In this document: positions 23,735-35,759 of the stretch, piece after piece | How positions within the stretch are numbered: position 1 is the stretch's first letter | How the letters are laid out: every line of letters begins with the position of its first letter | From: Castanea sativa | Taxonomy: Eukaryota > Streptophyta > Magnoliopsida > Fagales > Fagaceae | DNA length: 64,000 bases | Direction of reading: 5' to 3' | NCBI RefSeq assembly: GCF_040712315.1 | Contig: NC_134023.1 | Coordinates: forward strand, 63,317,257-63,381,256 | The notes under the pieces: model-generated | The model's input: the letters and a program-made list of their open reading frames with translations, nothing else | Databases searched by the model: none | Told to the model about the DNA's origin: nothing | Position numbers and translations under genes: made by a program

Positions 23735-24495
23735 ACACTCTCACGACTATTCCTCCCTAATGGAACTAACAAAATCAACTACCGACGAGTTCAGTAGGAC
23801 AGACGAGACTGCTCTCTAAGACGAGCCTAAGCAAGTATCCACGTCATTGACGAGGATATCAGGATCATTCAGTGCCACCAATAATACCCCGGACGGTTAC
23901 AGAACCAGCTAGACAAACCATTGAAGGCATATTAAAATCCCATTACTCAGCAAGAAGCGTTACCAAGAAAGGCATTGATGGGACTGACGAACTGAACCTA
24001 TTTGGACGAAGTCGTCCAAACCAACGAATTGGCATTTATAGACGAGGTAATCAAATGCCACTAACGATTCCAGCTTCATCATAGACAAAGGGAAAAAAAC
24101 TACTTAATGCACTCTAAATAAATACCTTAGGCGGTTACAATGACAATTGTATGGACCGTTAAGAGACCATTAAAGTTCATATCAACAAGCCAGGAGGCGT
24201 TACTAAAAGAGGCATTAAAGTCACAATAATTGTCACAATGGCTAGAATCTAGAACAACATATATAAAGCTCATGCATTGCCAACAGAAAGTACGAACACA
24301 GTTATAAGATATCCCTAATCATTCTTATAGTCTATTATTATAAACTCCCTTGTACTAACTTTGGCATCGGAGGCATTGTGGCAGGCACCACATTGGTGAC
24401 CATTCCGGAGAATTTCTTCTTCCGTCGCGACACAAGCAGACCTCTAGTCTCGTCTGGACGACCTCACTACAACTGACAAACCCATGATTCATCAG
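23734..24495 (+). mobile_element. Ty3/gypsy (Tat-type) LTR remnant with primer-site trace
   Basis: The block has a TATA-like 'acatatataaagctcatgca' near 24256. About 100 bp later comes 'actttggcatcggaggcatt' and 'ggcaggcaccacattggtga', which recalls the R/U5 part of Tat/Ogre-type LTRs. It ends '...tgattcatca' and is followed at about 24498 by 'tttggcgctgtct', close to the TGGCGCCGTCT primer-binding word common in plant gypsy elements. No gag or pol follows. The last 50-60 bp is duplicated once ('gacctcactacaactgac'). No target duplication was identified and the left boundary at the CT tract is uncertain. Confidence 0.5.
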
Positions 24496-24630
24496 TTTGG
24501 CGCTGTCTAGATGACCTCACTACAACTGACGAACCCATGTTTATCACTCCCCTTTATCTTTCATCTCTGACTCATTATTATTAAAGTCACCTTATTAAAG
24601 ATGCAAAACACATCTAACCCACCTTGTCCA

Positions 24631-24804
24631 TGACTTACTTCGCTCACTCTAAATGAAAATTTTCCACCCTAAAGAGGGGATAGGACACTTTTGATTTGAG
24701 TGCACCCCGCTTGTTGTCATCCTTGACTTATTCTGCTCTCACCTTACATAAATTTTTCCCACCCTAAAGAGGGGATAGGACACCTGCCTTGCTTGTTGTC
24801 ATCC
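24631..24804. repeat. About 93 bp tandem duplication
   Basis: Two adjacent diverged units share 'ccaccctaaagaggggatag' and 'cttgttgtcatcc'. No gene. Origin unknown; the words do not match an element I recognise. Confidence 0.75.
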
Positions 24805-25686
24805 CTAACTACATACCGAATCCTAACCTTATCCCTATATCACAGTGAACAAAATGTAATTTGAGAGAGAGAGAGAGAGAGATTACATTTTATTTACTTA
24901 TGACATACATAAAGTATAAATTGACGGTCTATAATTAAAAATTTTATTAAATTGAGTTCTAATTGTTTTATTAACTTATAAATATAATGCATTCTATTAT
25001 AATCAGGTAAACAACTGTGATTTTTTAACTTTTTTTTTTTCAATGAATTTGATTTGTACATGCAAATTTAATTATTTGGGTTAATGTATTGGATATGTAA
25101 AATGTAGTTTTTTTTTAAACCCCTAGTTATTGGCTAGTAAACAAACTCGATCTAATTCATAGGTAGTTATTAGTTAGAATATAATTAACCTTAATGATAA
25201 CATGAAACAAAGAACAAGGATTTGAATCATTAACTCAAATTGAATATTAAAAGTGACTAGCAATTTCTTTATAAAAAAAGAAAAATGATAACCTCTTTTT
25301 AAAATATGTCAATTTCATGATTCGAATTAAAATTTTACAAATTTAAAGGTTTATAAACTGCTATGACATTTTATAAGTTTAAATGATGTGACAATCTATA
25401 CATTGTTAGATGATTAGATTCAACAAGCAAAATCTAGATTGTGAAATGAACAAATAGAAAGTATCTTGTACTCTAATTAAAGAAAACAAGGTAGGTCAAA
25501 ATACTTTATACATTATCAACCTTATATTGTGAAGAGTCTTTCCAAACTAAAAAATAAGTCATTTCTAAATCATCATATAAAATTGTACATCATCAAACAT
25601 GACTCCTCACAAAAAGCTCAAAATGCCCAATGGGCTACTACCTCCAACTTATATAGGGAAACCAAGAGAAACCCTACTTCTTGTTA
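24805..25686. other. Non-coding AT-rich DNA
   Basis: Contains a short (GA)n tract near 24864-24880 and no recognisable gene or element up to the MITE at 25687. Confidence 0.6.
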
Positions 25687-25922
25687 GTGCTGGTTTGGAT
25701 AGCACGTTCACGTCTACGTTTGTGAGGTTTCCTCCTTTTCTGTTTTTATTTTTTTTTATTTTTTTAAAGACCAACGCCTGGTGCACTGTTTATGGGATAT
25801 GAACAATGCACCAAGGCATATGAACAGTAAAAAAAGAGTGAACATTAATTTTTTACACATTTAAAAAATATTTTGCTACAATGTTTCCAGTTTTCAGCAA
25901 TAAATTCTATCCAAACGGACTC
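25687..25922. mobile_element. Tourist-like MITE ('gtccgtttggat' family), copy A
   Basis: The ends GTGCTGGTTTGGAT and, reverse-complemented, GAGTCCGTTTGGAT are inverted repeats inside a TTA duplication (25684-25686 and 25923-25925). The interior shares 'attttgctacaatgtttcca' and 'cacatttaaaaaatattttg' with a second copy at 35418-35685. It is 236 bp with no coding capacity. Confidence 0.68.
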
Positions 25923-27877
25923 TTAGACACAAAATGAATTGAGTCACAAAAAGTAATATTACAAATTAAGATATATCCCAAAACTAATGGTATATATGTA
26001 TCTACTAGTTCTATCGATTTTTTTAGAATGTTTATTAGTATTTTTATATTTCACATTCCAAACTTTTTGCTTTGAAACTTATGATGATCGCTCTATTTAC
26101 GAAAAGCTTGAATTGTTCATAACACATCAAATTGTGGTAATACAAACACAAATTGGTTCATTGTGCCTCATCTATGTGTAACTGTTGAGTCATTTAATAT
26201 TATATTATTTGTATACATATATTTTTTTGCAATTTAGTATGATTTCTTAGAAAGTATCTATTAATTAAATTCATTCTTATTTCTTTTTCAATTTTCCAGA
26301 AGTATGATGACAATTTACAAATTCGGAGCATTGAGAAAGTTTTATTTTGTAGGCAAAAACAAATCATTCATCTATATAAAATTGAACCAATGATTTGACC
26401 CTTGACTCTCTTATTTTAAGAAAATTAAAGAAAAGCTCATTTAATTCAGACTTTTTAAGAAATGTTGGCTTATTTTTTAAATCTTTGATTCAATTCTAAA
26501 AATTAACCTAGTATTTATGTACTTTTTTTTTTGAAGTGGGTATTTATATATATTTATGTCTTCTCTTCAGGGATATACTAATGCTCATAAGGTCGATAGC
26601 CTATGGATCTAGTGGCATTTCCAATTACCATGGAACTCATCACTGTCCAAATTCCAAGAAGGTTATTTTTTTGACAGAGAGAGGAAATATTGGAATTTTT
26701 CCTTATAATTATTATGTATGAAAGTGAAAATTCTTGTAACATTATGAAGAGAAAAAAAGAAAAAGTACAGCAATAAATGAAAGGTATCTAGGCTAGTAGA
26801 CAATAGAAGATTGAAGATAGATATAATGATGTTACATGCCCCCTGGCCACCCAAAAATGCAAGGAGCCAAATTAGCAAACAGAAACAAAGAGGTATAATA
26901 GTTTTTTTTTTTTTTTGATAAGCATAAATGCATAATAGTTTTTTTCTTAGTAAAGCAATGGAATTAGAAGTCACAGTTAGGTAGCCCCTCCAAATTATAA
27001 TATCGAAACAAACATCAACTTGTGCTCTCCCAAGAAACAACTTTTTTGAAAAAGATGGTGAAATTTGCCTGACTTTATATGTAAGTTCTCTTAATTAAGA
27101 GTGGGTTTTTAAGACAAAGATATTGTGTCTCTCTTATAATTTTTTTTTGTTTTTGTTTTTGTGGCTACTGTTTTAAAACCCCACATTGAATTATGGTTTA
27201 CTGTTTGTTTCCCACCTGTGGAACATGGCTCAATTAAAACTTTAGCTCCAAACACAAGGACACTAGTACTCTTCTCACTCAAGTGCTTTGCACGCTTCTT
27301 TGCACGTGATCTGTCCCATTGCTTTGTCTAATTGCCCTCTCTGGTTTCCAATGCTTCAAAGTTGCTGTTTTATCATGTTCACTCTCCTTTCTCCTTTGTG
27401 CAAACGGAGCACCTCATTATAATCCGAGGAGGTAATTTAGTGGTAAGAATTTTTTATTTTTTTTTGTGTTATATCATATTGCAAGTTTAAGATTGCGAAT
27501 TCAAGTAATGATAAACACCATTATTGCTCGAGTGGTCTCAATTTAAGTCAAAATTGGGTTTAAATGGACTAGGAAAGTAAATAACCACACTTGTGAGCAA
27601 TTTTGTAGTTATAAAACATAACAATAAGAGAGGAAAGGAGCACCTCATAATGTTAAGGAGCTTAGCTTGGGCTTCATAAAAGGCACCCATCATGCCAAAT
27701 TCTGTAATTTTTTCCCCAAATAGATATGAGATAGATACATAGTTACCTAAACATTACCAAGCAGAGAATATAAATTTTAAATATTATTTGGGGTCAATTT
27801 CATAATTCTTACTAATTATAAATTTTTTTTAAAATTGTTACCGTAACATTGGAGGTTTTATCACGCACTAAGGGTTT
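25923..27877. other. Gene-poor DNA
   Basis: Only short, unsupported frames. A weak tRNA-like SINE signature ('ggaggtaatttagtggtaag' with 'gattgcgaattcaag') occurs at about 27427-27505. Otherwise AT-rich with A/T runs. Confidence 0.5.
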
Positions 27878-28001
27878 GTTTGGTACTCCATTCTAAACTC
27901 ACATTTTTATATTTTAAACAACATTACATACATTTTTATACACATTTTCTTTCATATATATTTTAAAAATCTTATTTCAAACTATTCTACCAAACCCTCT
28001 C
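27878..28001. mobile_element. Candidate small MITE
   Basis: The left AGGGTTTGTTTGGTAC and right 'ctaccaaaccct' (reverse complement AGGGTTTGGTAG) form short inverted ends around 124 bp of AT-rich sequence. No clear target duplication, so the class is undetermined. Confidence 0.35.
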
Positions 28002-28003
28002 TA

Positions 28004-28864
28004 AAATTTCTAGAACCATTCATTTTGTCTCATTAGTGAGTCATTGTTATCTAAAGAAACAATAATTTAAGTTTTTTTTTTTTAATTTAAATTAAATAAG
28101 GTGCTCCAAAAATTGACCCACCGATGAAACTACCTTATTCGATTTGATCCAATCGATTTTGGTCGGTCAGAATATAATTTAAAAGGAAAAACTCGAATAT
28201 CGAGAATTTTGTCATTAAGCCCAAATCAAAATTCCATGTTGTAAACATGGCCTACATCCATAGGGTGCATGAGATTTCCACCCTCTATATGAAACGTGTC
28301 CCAACCTTTGATTACTCCCACCATTCTCTCTCTATCTTCTCGACAACATTGGGTGCTATATTTCGAATTCGAACATATTAAAACACAATCAAAAAAAAAA
28401 AAAAAATGAAAATATGGATTATAATTTTCAAAGTACGGAGATTGCATTTTTCCTCCTTGAATAAAGGGAATGTTGTTTTTTTTTTTGGTTAGAAGGGGAA
28501 AGTTATAATTTGCCCATGTGTTTAGGTTGAAATATAAATTGTTTATTTGTGATTTAAAATTTGACAATTTTTTAAAGAAAAAATTACAATATGTTGTTAA
28601 TTTCGCAGCTCAAACCATTTTCTCCTAGACTCCCAATTTGACACTTTAACTACTTGAGGTTTGGCTGAAATTTAAGTTGTTTAAAATCCCATGATGTAAG
28701 TGTTGCAATGGATTGTTTTTTATTTTATTTGATCTTGTATTTTTATGTTTTTTGTGTTTTTAAAGAAAGATATAAAAGTGGAGAAAAATTACATATTTAG
28801 CCATATTTTTAATAAAGGTAGGTTACAGAAATTTAACTGAGCTAATCACAAATGAGTCAAACTA
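28004..28864. other. Non-coding AT-rich DNA
   Basis: No gene recognised. The minus-strand frame at 28226-28567 has runs of Lys, Asn and Phe from A/T tracts and resembles nothing known to me. Confidence 0.55.
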
Positions 28865-29386
28865 CAAATGAGTAAGTTATAATTTGCCTTGAATAAAATT
28901 TAACCTCGAGGCCTACCAGCAATCAAATCATTTAAATAACAAGGCTAATATTTTGGGACTTTTGCATTTGCCTACTCTTATTGTCATGTCCTCCTTTGAA
29001 TATTAGACTTGGAAAATGGGTTAAATTAGAGGGTTCAAGTTTGATTATGTCGATAACGAGTCAAATTGGGATTTAGGTATGGGTTAAAAATGGGTTAAAT
29101 GAAAACAAGTTGCTTAAATTTTAGTCAAATCACAAATGAGTAAGTTATAATTTGCCTTGAATAAAATTTAACCTCGAGGCCTACCAGCAATCAAATCATT
29201 TAAATAACAAGGCTAATATTTTGGGACTTTTGCATTTGCCTACTCTTATTGTCATGTCCTCCTTTGAATATTAGACATGGAAAATGGGTTGGATTAGAGG
29301 GTTCAAGTTTGATTATGTCGATAACGAGTCAAATTGAGATTTAGGTATGGGTTAAAAATGGGTCAAATGAAAACAAGTTGCTGTTG
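28865..29386. repeat. 268 bp tandem duplication
   Basis: Unit 1 (28865-29132) and unit 2 (29133-29386) are nearly identical, both opening 'caaatgagtaagttataatt' and containing 'cctcgaggcctaccagcaat'. They are non-coding. The second unit ends exactly where the next tandem duplication begins, so two independent tandem duplications abut. Confidence 0.93.
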
Positions 29387-30727
29387 CTAGGACCATCATT
29401 CAATCATAAATTCTTATGTTTATAGTATGATGATTGATTTAATTAGTCTACTAAGTCTAATAATTCTACAAAAGAAGGAATGAAAATGTGTATACTTGTT
29501 ATACATTAAGCATATAATAACCTTTCTCACTCAAGCAAACTTTAAGAATCCTGTGAAATTAATAGTGAGTTGAAGAATCTTGCTTGAGTGGGATTGATTT
29601 TCACCCGAGCAAGATTGGGTATCCCTTGAGTTAAATAGTCTACACATGTGATCACACGTTTTCAGTTTCATGGAATAATTAACTAGATATCCAAAAACTA
29701 GGGGTGTCCAAGCAAAACCGGGACCCGACCCACCCGCAAAAACCGTCCGATCCGGACCGACAACCGGCCGACCCGACGTCGGTGACGGGTCGGCGGCGGG
29801 TCTCAGCTTCCTTAACCCGAAAACGGCGGGTCGGTTGGCGGTTTTGAGGCTGAGAAACCGATTTTAACCGACCCGACCGAGATATTTCCAGATCCCGGCG
29901 AAATTTCCAGAATCCGGCAAGTTTTTTCCAGAATCCGGCGAATTTTTTCTAGATTCCGGCAAAAAACCCAGATTCCGGCGATATATTTCCTTAGATCTGG
30001 TGAGATTTTGACTGGATTTGGCGAAATCTCATCAAATCCGGTGAGATTTTCGCCGGATCTTGCGAAATCTCACCGGATCTAAGACAAATATCGCCGGTAT
30101 CTGGAAAATTTCGCCGGAATCTGGGTTTCTTCGCCGGACTGTGTGTTTTTTCACCGATTACTCGTCGTCTTCTCAGATCTATGATTCCGACCGACCCGCT
30201 CGCCACCCGTTGATGACCTGAACCACCCGACCCGATTACTCCGGCGGGTCGGCGGCGGGTGCGTTTTTTCTCCACCCGATTCCGGCGGGTCGGTTCCGGG
30301 TTGGGCACAAACCCGACCCGGACCGACCCGTGGACAGCCCTACCAAAAACAATGGTTATTCATAGAATCATCTCATGCTGTTGCTATGACCATCATTCAA
30401 TCATAAATTCTTATGTTTCTAGTATGATGATTAATTTAATTAGTCTACTAAGTCTAATAATTCTTCAAAAGAAGGAATGAAAATGCGTATACTTTTTATA
30501 CATTAAGCATATAATAACCTTTCTCACTCAAGCAAACTTTAAGAATCCTGTGATCGAGATTAATAGTGAGTTAAAGAATCTTGCTTGAGTGGGATTGATT
30601 TTCACCCAAGCAAGATTGGGTATCCCTTGAGTTAAATAGTCTACACATGTGATCACACGTTTTCAGCTTCATGGAATAATTAACTAGATATCCAAAAACA
30701 ATGGTTATTCATAGAATCATCTCATGC
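29379..30727. repeat. Tandem duplication of about 350 bp, first copy split by a transposon
   Basis: Copy A (29379-29698 plus 30351-30375) and copy B (30376-30727) share long identical stretches such as 'gtttcatggaataattaact' (one mismatch in B) and 'gcaagattgggtatcccttg'. Copy A is interrupted at 29699-30342 by a hAT-type element; copy B preserves the undisturbed site near 30698-30712. Non-coding. Confidence 0.92.
29699..30342. mobile_element. GC-rich non-autonomous hAT element, 644 bp
   Basis: Left terminus TAGGGGTGTCC; the right terminus reverse-complemented is TAGGGCTGTCC. A perfect 8 bp duplication CCAAAAAC flanks it (29691-29698 and 30343-30350), and the empty site is in the tandem copy at about 30700. 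TAGGG-type ends with 8 bp targets are typical of plant hAT MITEs. Both arms are packed with ACCCGACCC/GGGTCGG words. The middle is an array of short degenerate units around 'cagattccggcgaaat' that switch orientation. The frame at 29991-30308 is a by-product of these repeats. No transposase. Confidence 0.9.
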
Positions 30728-33292
30728 ATTTCTGCACTTCTATTAACATTTCATTTTTAATTGACAAAATAACAAAGTCACTCATTCTTATGACATAGTC
30801 AATTAATCTTAAATAGAAAATATAACTGCAACAAATATTGTTAATAATTTTTTGTAAATAACACATGCATTTGAAAAAAGATCTAACCTTTCAATAACTT
30901 AATATGCTAATTGGAGTATTTTCATCAATTTGAGAATAAACATTATGTTTGAGAAAATATTCAAAATTAATACTATTTTTGCAAACAAATAGAGTTTAGT
31001 AGTTTTAATTTTTCAAAATTATATAAAGATGAAAGGAGAGCAATCAAACATTGTACATCAATTGATGAGCAGCTACAAAGAAAGCTAAAAAAAAGAAAAA
31101 AAGAATCAAGACAGAGAGTAGCAAAGCGAGGAATGAGAAAAAGAAAAGTCTTGATTTTTGCAAAAATCAAGAGGAGAGAAAGTATCCTTTTTCCCTTTTG
31201 TATTTAGAGATAGTCATTTTCTCTCTTTTGGAAATGTTGGATTTCAGGTAACAAATTTGTTTGAAAAATTATTCATTCTTATTTTAATTTTGGTAGAGGA
31301 AGAAATGAATAGTTTATTTACCATCAATGTGTTTAGGAAATTGGATTATTTTAAAGTCTTAAACTGCTGCAATTAAAATAAATTCATTAAAATAGTGCAC
31401 AACATTCAAAGAGAAGATAGCTTTTTATTTTTATTTATTACTTAAAAAAAAAAAAAAAACTACATTGTAAGATGAATAGATAATGCTATTTTTTTGGGCC
31501 AATAATAGGGCCATAAATGTTTTTTTTTTGTTGCCATGTGTGGGTGGCCTTATATATATATATATATATTCTATTGGTTAATAAAGGATTTCCTTTTAAG
31601 GACCTTAGGTCATTTTAACATACACAAGATTTATTATTTTAGATAACTTTAAACTTAATTTACATGCATGTTTTCTTGACTTGATTAGTTAACTCTTGCC
31701 TTTAAACTTTATTTAATTAAATCAGGCTTTTATTTATTATTATTATTTTGTTAAAATGAACCAACAAGAAGCTAATATCATCAAGAATGAAGGGATTAAC
31801 AAGGATGGTTTACTTTATTTAATTGAGAATGAGGATACATCTAGAAAAGACGGTTTACTAATCTATTTTTCTGTTCACAAAATTTTCTCATATAGTTTTT
31901 TATATATTATCCAATCACGGCAAAAGGCAAGGCTTTGTGTGAATTTAAGTATGTTTTGACACAAAATCAATACCTAATACAAACATACATGATACATTTT
32001 CTTAACAAAAATATTCTTATCAGCCATTTTTTTTTTTGGCAGTTACTATGAGTCTTTGACTTTTAAGTATCTCCATCTCTTTTAACTATGAACATTTCAG
32101 AAATAATTTACTTCAATAAATCCACTGATAGTGGAAATAATAATTCATAAAAGAATCAAAACTTGCTATACCCCAATCATCTTGCACCACGATATTGCAT
32201 TTCTTTTTGGAATCTAAAGGTGAGTGTGACATGGGAAGACTTAACTTAGTAAGTACTAACATTGTTCTGCAGATGATAGTGAACTGCAAAGACATTGTAT
32301 TATAACTTTGGTCTCTCTCTCTCTCTTCAAGATATGACACATTTCCATATGTCAAATTTGCATAAAATGAAAAAACTAAATCCTAAATAAAAAATTAGAA
32401 TATATGTTTCTCTTCCCATTCTCAAATCTTAACAGAAAGATCCTCTCTAAATTTCTTATAGCTATTAATTAATCTATTTATCGTGTGAAGTGGTGGGCCG
32501 CATGTGATGTTGCATGAATTATTGAAAAAATATGCAAAAGAAAAATGATCTTCAACTTATAAATTATAACATTCCATGCATGTACTCTCAACCAAATAAA
32601 TAATAAAAATAATTATAAACCTATAATTAAGAAGTGTAACAAATTAAATCTCAATTCATTACAATGGAAAAGTTTTTATAAAAAAAAAAAGAGCTAGTTT
32701 GTTATTTTTTAAAATCTTATGGTTTAAATTATTACTTTTTAAAACTATAAAAATTTAGTTTAGTACACCATAAACTAAAGGATTTAAAATGCAATAGCAA
32801 AAATGGAACTTAACAACAATATAATGGCACTAACATATATAGTATTTCTACTATGTCTAATCTTTGAGACCCCACTTTCATGAAATTGAATCATTATGAA
32901 ATTCAAGCTTCTTCTTTCATGGATCATGATCCTTAACAATGCATCATCATTTCTCTAAAAAAAGGATAGTGGGGGACAAACTAACTAGTTTGAAGCTATG
33001 TAAGGTTCTCGATGATGATCTTTGAGACTTTAGAGTGATGCCAAAGTACTGTTTGGTACGTACTGTGTTTGATAAATACATGACTGACTGTGTGTATACG
33101 TGTGAGGTTTTGAGTTGATAAATCATAAACGTGATGCAGAGGCCGTATGTGTTCAGATTGGAGCTTATACATACACCATTGTCGTTTGTGTGTACAAGGT
33201 CTCGTTCATGTTTGAAGACAAAGGACTTTTATACAAAGAGGACTAGATGCATGGGTCATTGTTTATATATACATATACTCTCTCACAGAGCC

Positions 33293-33328
<36 letters not shown>

Positions 33329-35417
33329 TAGCTAGGTTTGCTATCATGGCACAATCAAGTGGCCCGCATGAGAGAATCATGGACCCTTTGCTTATTTAAC
33401 CCTACTTTCTCACTCTCTTTAATCAATTATATGATGGAAACCCAAGAAGCTCTCTTATATATATATTGCTAGAAAGACAAAGTTTGGAATCCAATTGGGT
33501 TGTTGTTTTGTTCTATATGTGTGTTAAATATACTTTTGTTTTTCCTTTTTACTTTTACTTTTACTTTTTTGGATGAATAAGGAGTTTTTGCTAGATGGGT
33601 TGCGTATCAAAAGAGAGATAAAATCAACTTTTAAGCCTGAAAAGCTTTTAGTCTTTTTCCAAAGCAAATGCATGTACTAATATTCTGTAAATGGAGTAGA
33701 TATTTTTGCTAGCTAGAAAAGTAGACTCGTTGAATTAAACTAGAATATTTAATGTGTGAATATGACTTGGTATGAACAACTGGCTAATAATTAATTTTAG
33801 CGTTAAGTTTCAAGACAGGCATAAATCACTCTCAAATCAAGGGCATAAATCACTCTCATATATAGTGTTCAGGTCCTTTCTATTGCAGTTCTAATTATTA
33901 TTATTGTTCATAATGTATTTTAAATTCTTTAGATATAGAGGACACTTCCATGTACTTTGCATTCATTGATACATAAACACTCTCTCTCTCAAATTTTTTA
34001 TTTTTAAATTTTTTTTTATTTTTAGGGTTTAAGTAGACAACTCAATATATGCTGTGACAGTTACTCCATATCACGAGAGATCTAATTCACTAGATAAAGT
34101 CATTTTAACCATCATGAAGTAAAATAATAACTTTCATGTGGTGAGTGGTGACATATCTTACTTTATTCACTATTGTAATTTTTTCCTCAATCACCTTTTT
34201 TACCCCGGCAAACAGAATTTGGCTTCTGTATTTAGAAAGTGACATGTATGGTCTCTAGTTGAGTTCTCATCCAATTATAAATACCATGTCAAGCTATACC
34301 TTTCCAATTATAACGAATACAAATTTAGTGCAAGGAGTGTAGCCCGCAGTGTGGTAACTTAAGATGTGAAAGGTGGGATTAGTAATTGGTAAGGTCTTTG
34401 ATAATTGAATAAGAAATTTGAGATATAATTTTTGCTTACATAAAAAATCGATTGGTGTCTTAGTCTGATGATAAAGAGCACAATCATATATTGATAAATA
34501 AAAAAAAGCCCCAAAGGCAAAGAAAAGAGAAAGAGAAAGCAAATTTTTTCTATAATGGAGTTTTTGATGGCAGGCCATATATCTTGTCCCATTTTGCTTT
34601 TTTTGTTTTGAGTGAAGATGGGCACTTGATTGATTAATAAGACAAATTTACTTTGTATCACAGTTTGGTCATAGTATTCAACTAGGGCTAAAAATAACAT
34701 GTTTTCCATGAGGCCGGCTTTTCTAAGGAAAACAAGTGGCTGAGCAAGTAGCCACCTCAAATCAAAGATGTGAAAGGTTGGATTAGTAACTATTACCTTA
34801 TATCTTTGTTTAGATTATCAAAAAACCTTATATCTTTGTTTAATAAAGCACTCAAGGAAAAGGTCCACCAAAATGTAAATATTAGTAGGTTGCATGCAAA
34901 AACCCAATATATGTCGCTTTAGAGGGTTGGATTTAGAGAATCGATGAAAATTCATGGAACATAGATGATTCATTGACTCAGTTTCGGCTCGTCAACCTTC
35001 TCTTCTGTCTATATCAAAACGCAAGTGTTCAATTTAGGGCTATTCATTTAAAAAAAAAAAAAATTCTTGTTATAAAGAATTTGTTTGGGTGAACTTATTT
35101 TCTTATGTTGCTTAAAAAATAAATTGAATAAAATAAGTTGGATTGAAAAATTATATATAAAATTACACATAAATAAAAAAAAAAACATAAACTCACTCAA
35201 ACAAGCTAGGTGAATAGACAAACTTTTACTTATTTTATTTTTTAATTTAGACTCTTTTTATAAGGTTTTAATGGTTCATCATTTCGTTTTAAGCCCAAAT
35301 TACCATTTCTTTAATTCAGAAAGAAGAACATTATATTATACACTTAATGCTATAAGAATATTCAATACAATTATGGTTTTATGGGTAAAACCTGTAAATT
35401 GAAGTATTAAGGCCTAA
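30728..35417. other. Gene-poor DNA
   Basis: About 4.7 kb of AT-rich sequence. It holds an (AT)n tract near 31553-31569, a (GA)n tract at 33298-33327 and a tandem 'ggcataaatcactctca' pair near 33820-33855. A 3' SINE fragment on the plus strand lies at about 34447-34482 ('cgattggtgtcttagtctga' then 'tgataaagagc'). The phrase 'gatgtgaaaggtgggattag' at 34364 recurs diverged near 34769. No gene with recognisable motifs; the minus-strand frames at 34294-34760 resemble nothing known to me. Confidence 0.5.
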
Positions 35418-35685
35418 GAGGGCGTTTGGATCCAAGTTTCTGCGTCCACGTCCGCGTTTTGCTTTTTTTTTTTTTTTTTTTAACCCAGCCGCAAGGTTTG
35501 ACTTTTCAGCCATGAATAGTGCACAAATGCACTGTTCATGGGTTCCACAAATTTTACTTTTCAGCAACTTTTTCATTAAAAATGGGTCCCACAGTACTAT
35601 TCACACATTTAAAAATTATTTTGCTACAGTGTTTTCAGTTTTCAGTTTTCAGTTTTAGCAAAATAAGTTCTATTCAAACGGACTC
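35418..35685. mobile_element. Tourist-like MITE ('gtccgtttggat' family), copy B
   Basis: The ends GAGGGCGTTTGGAT and, reverse-complemented, GAGTCCGTTTGAAT lie inside a TAA duplication (35415-35417 and 35686-35688). It shares 'ttattttgctacagtgtttt' with copy A at 25687-25922. It is 268 bp with no coding capacity. Confidence 0.7.
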
Positions 35686-35759
35686 TAAATGGAAGCAATT
35701 AATTTGTAGAGGTGGATGAAGAACCAACTTGCAAATGTAAAAATGAATCTCAAATGAAT

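Noticed and set aside
29991..30308. Arg/Pro-rich minus-strand frame
   Set aside because: It is a by-product of repeated GGGTCGG and CCGGCGAAAT words inside a hAT element; no domain is recognisable.
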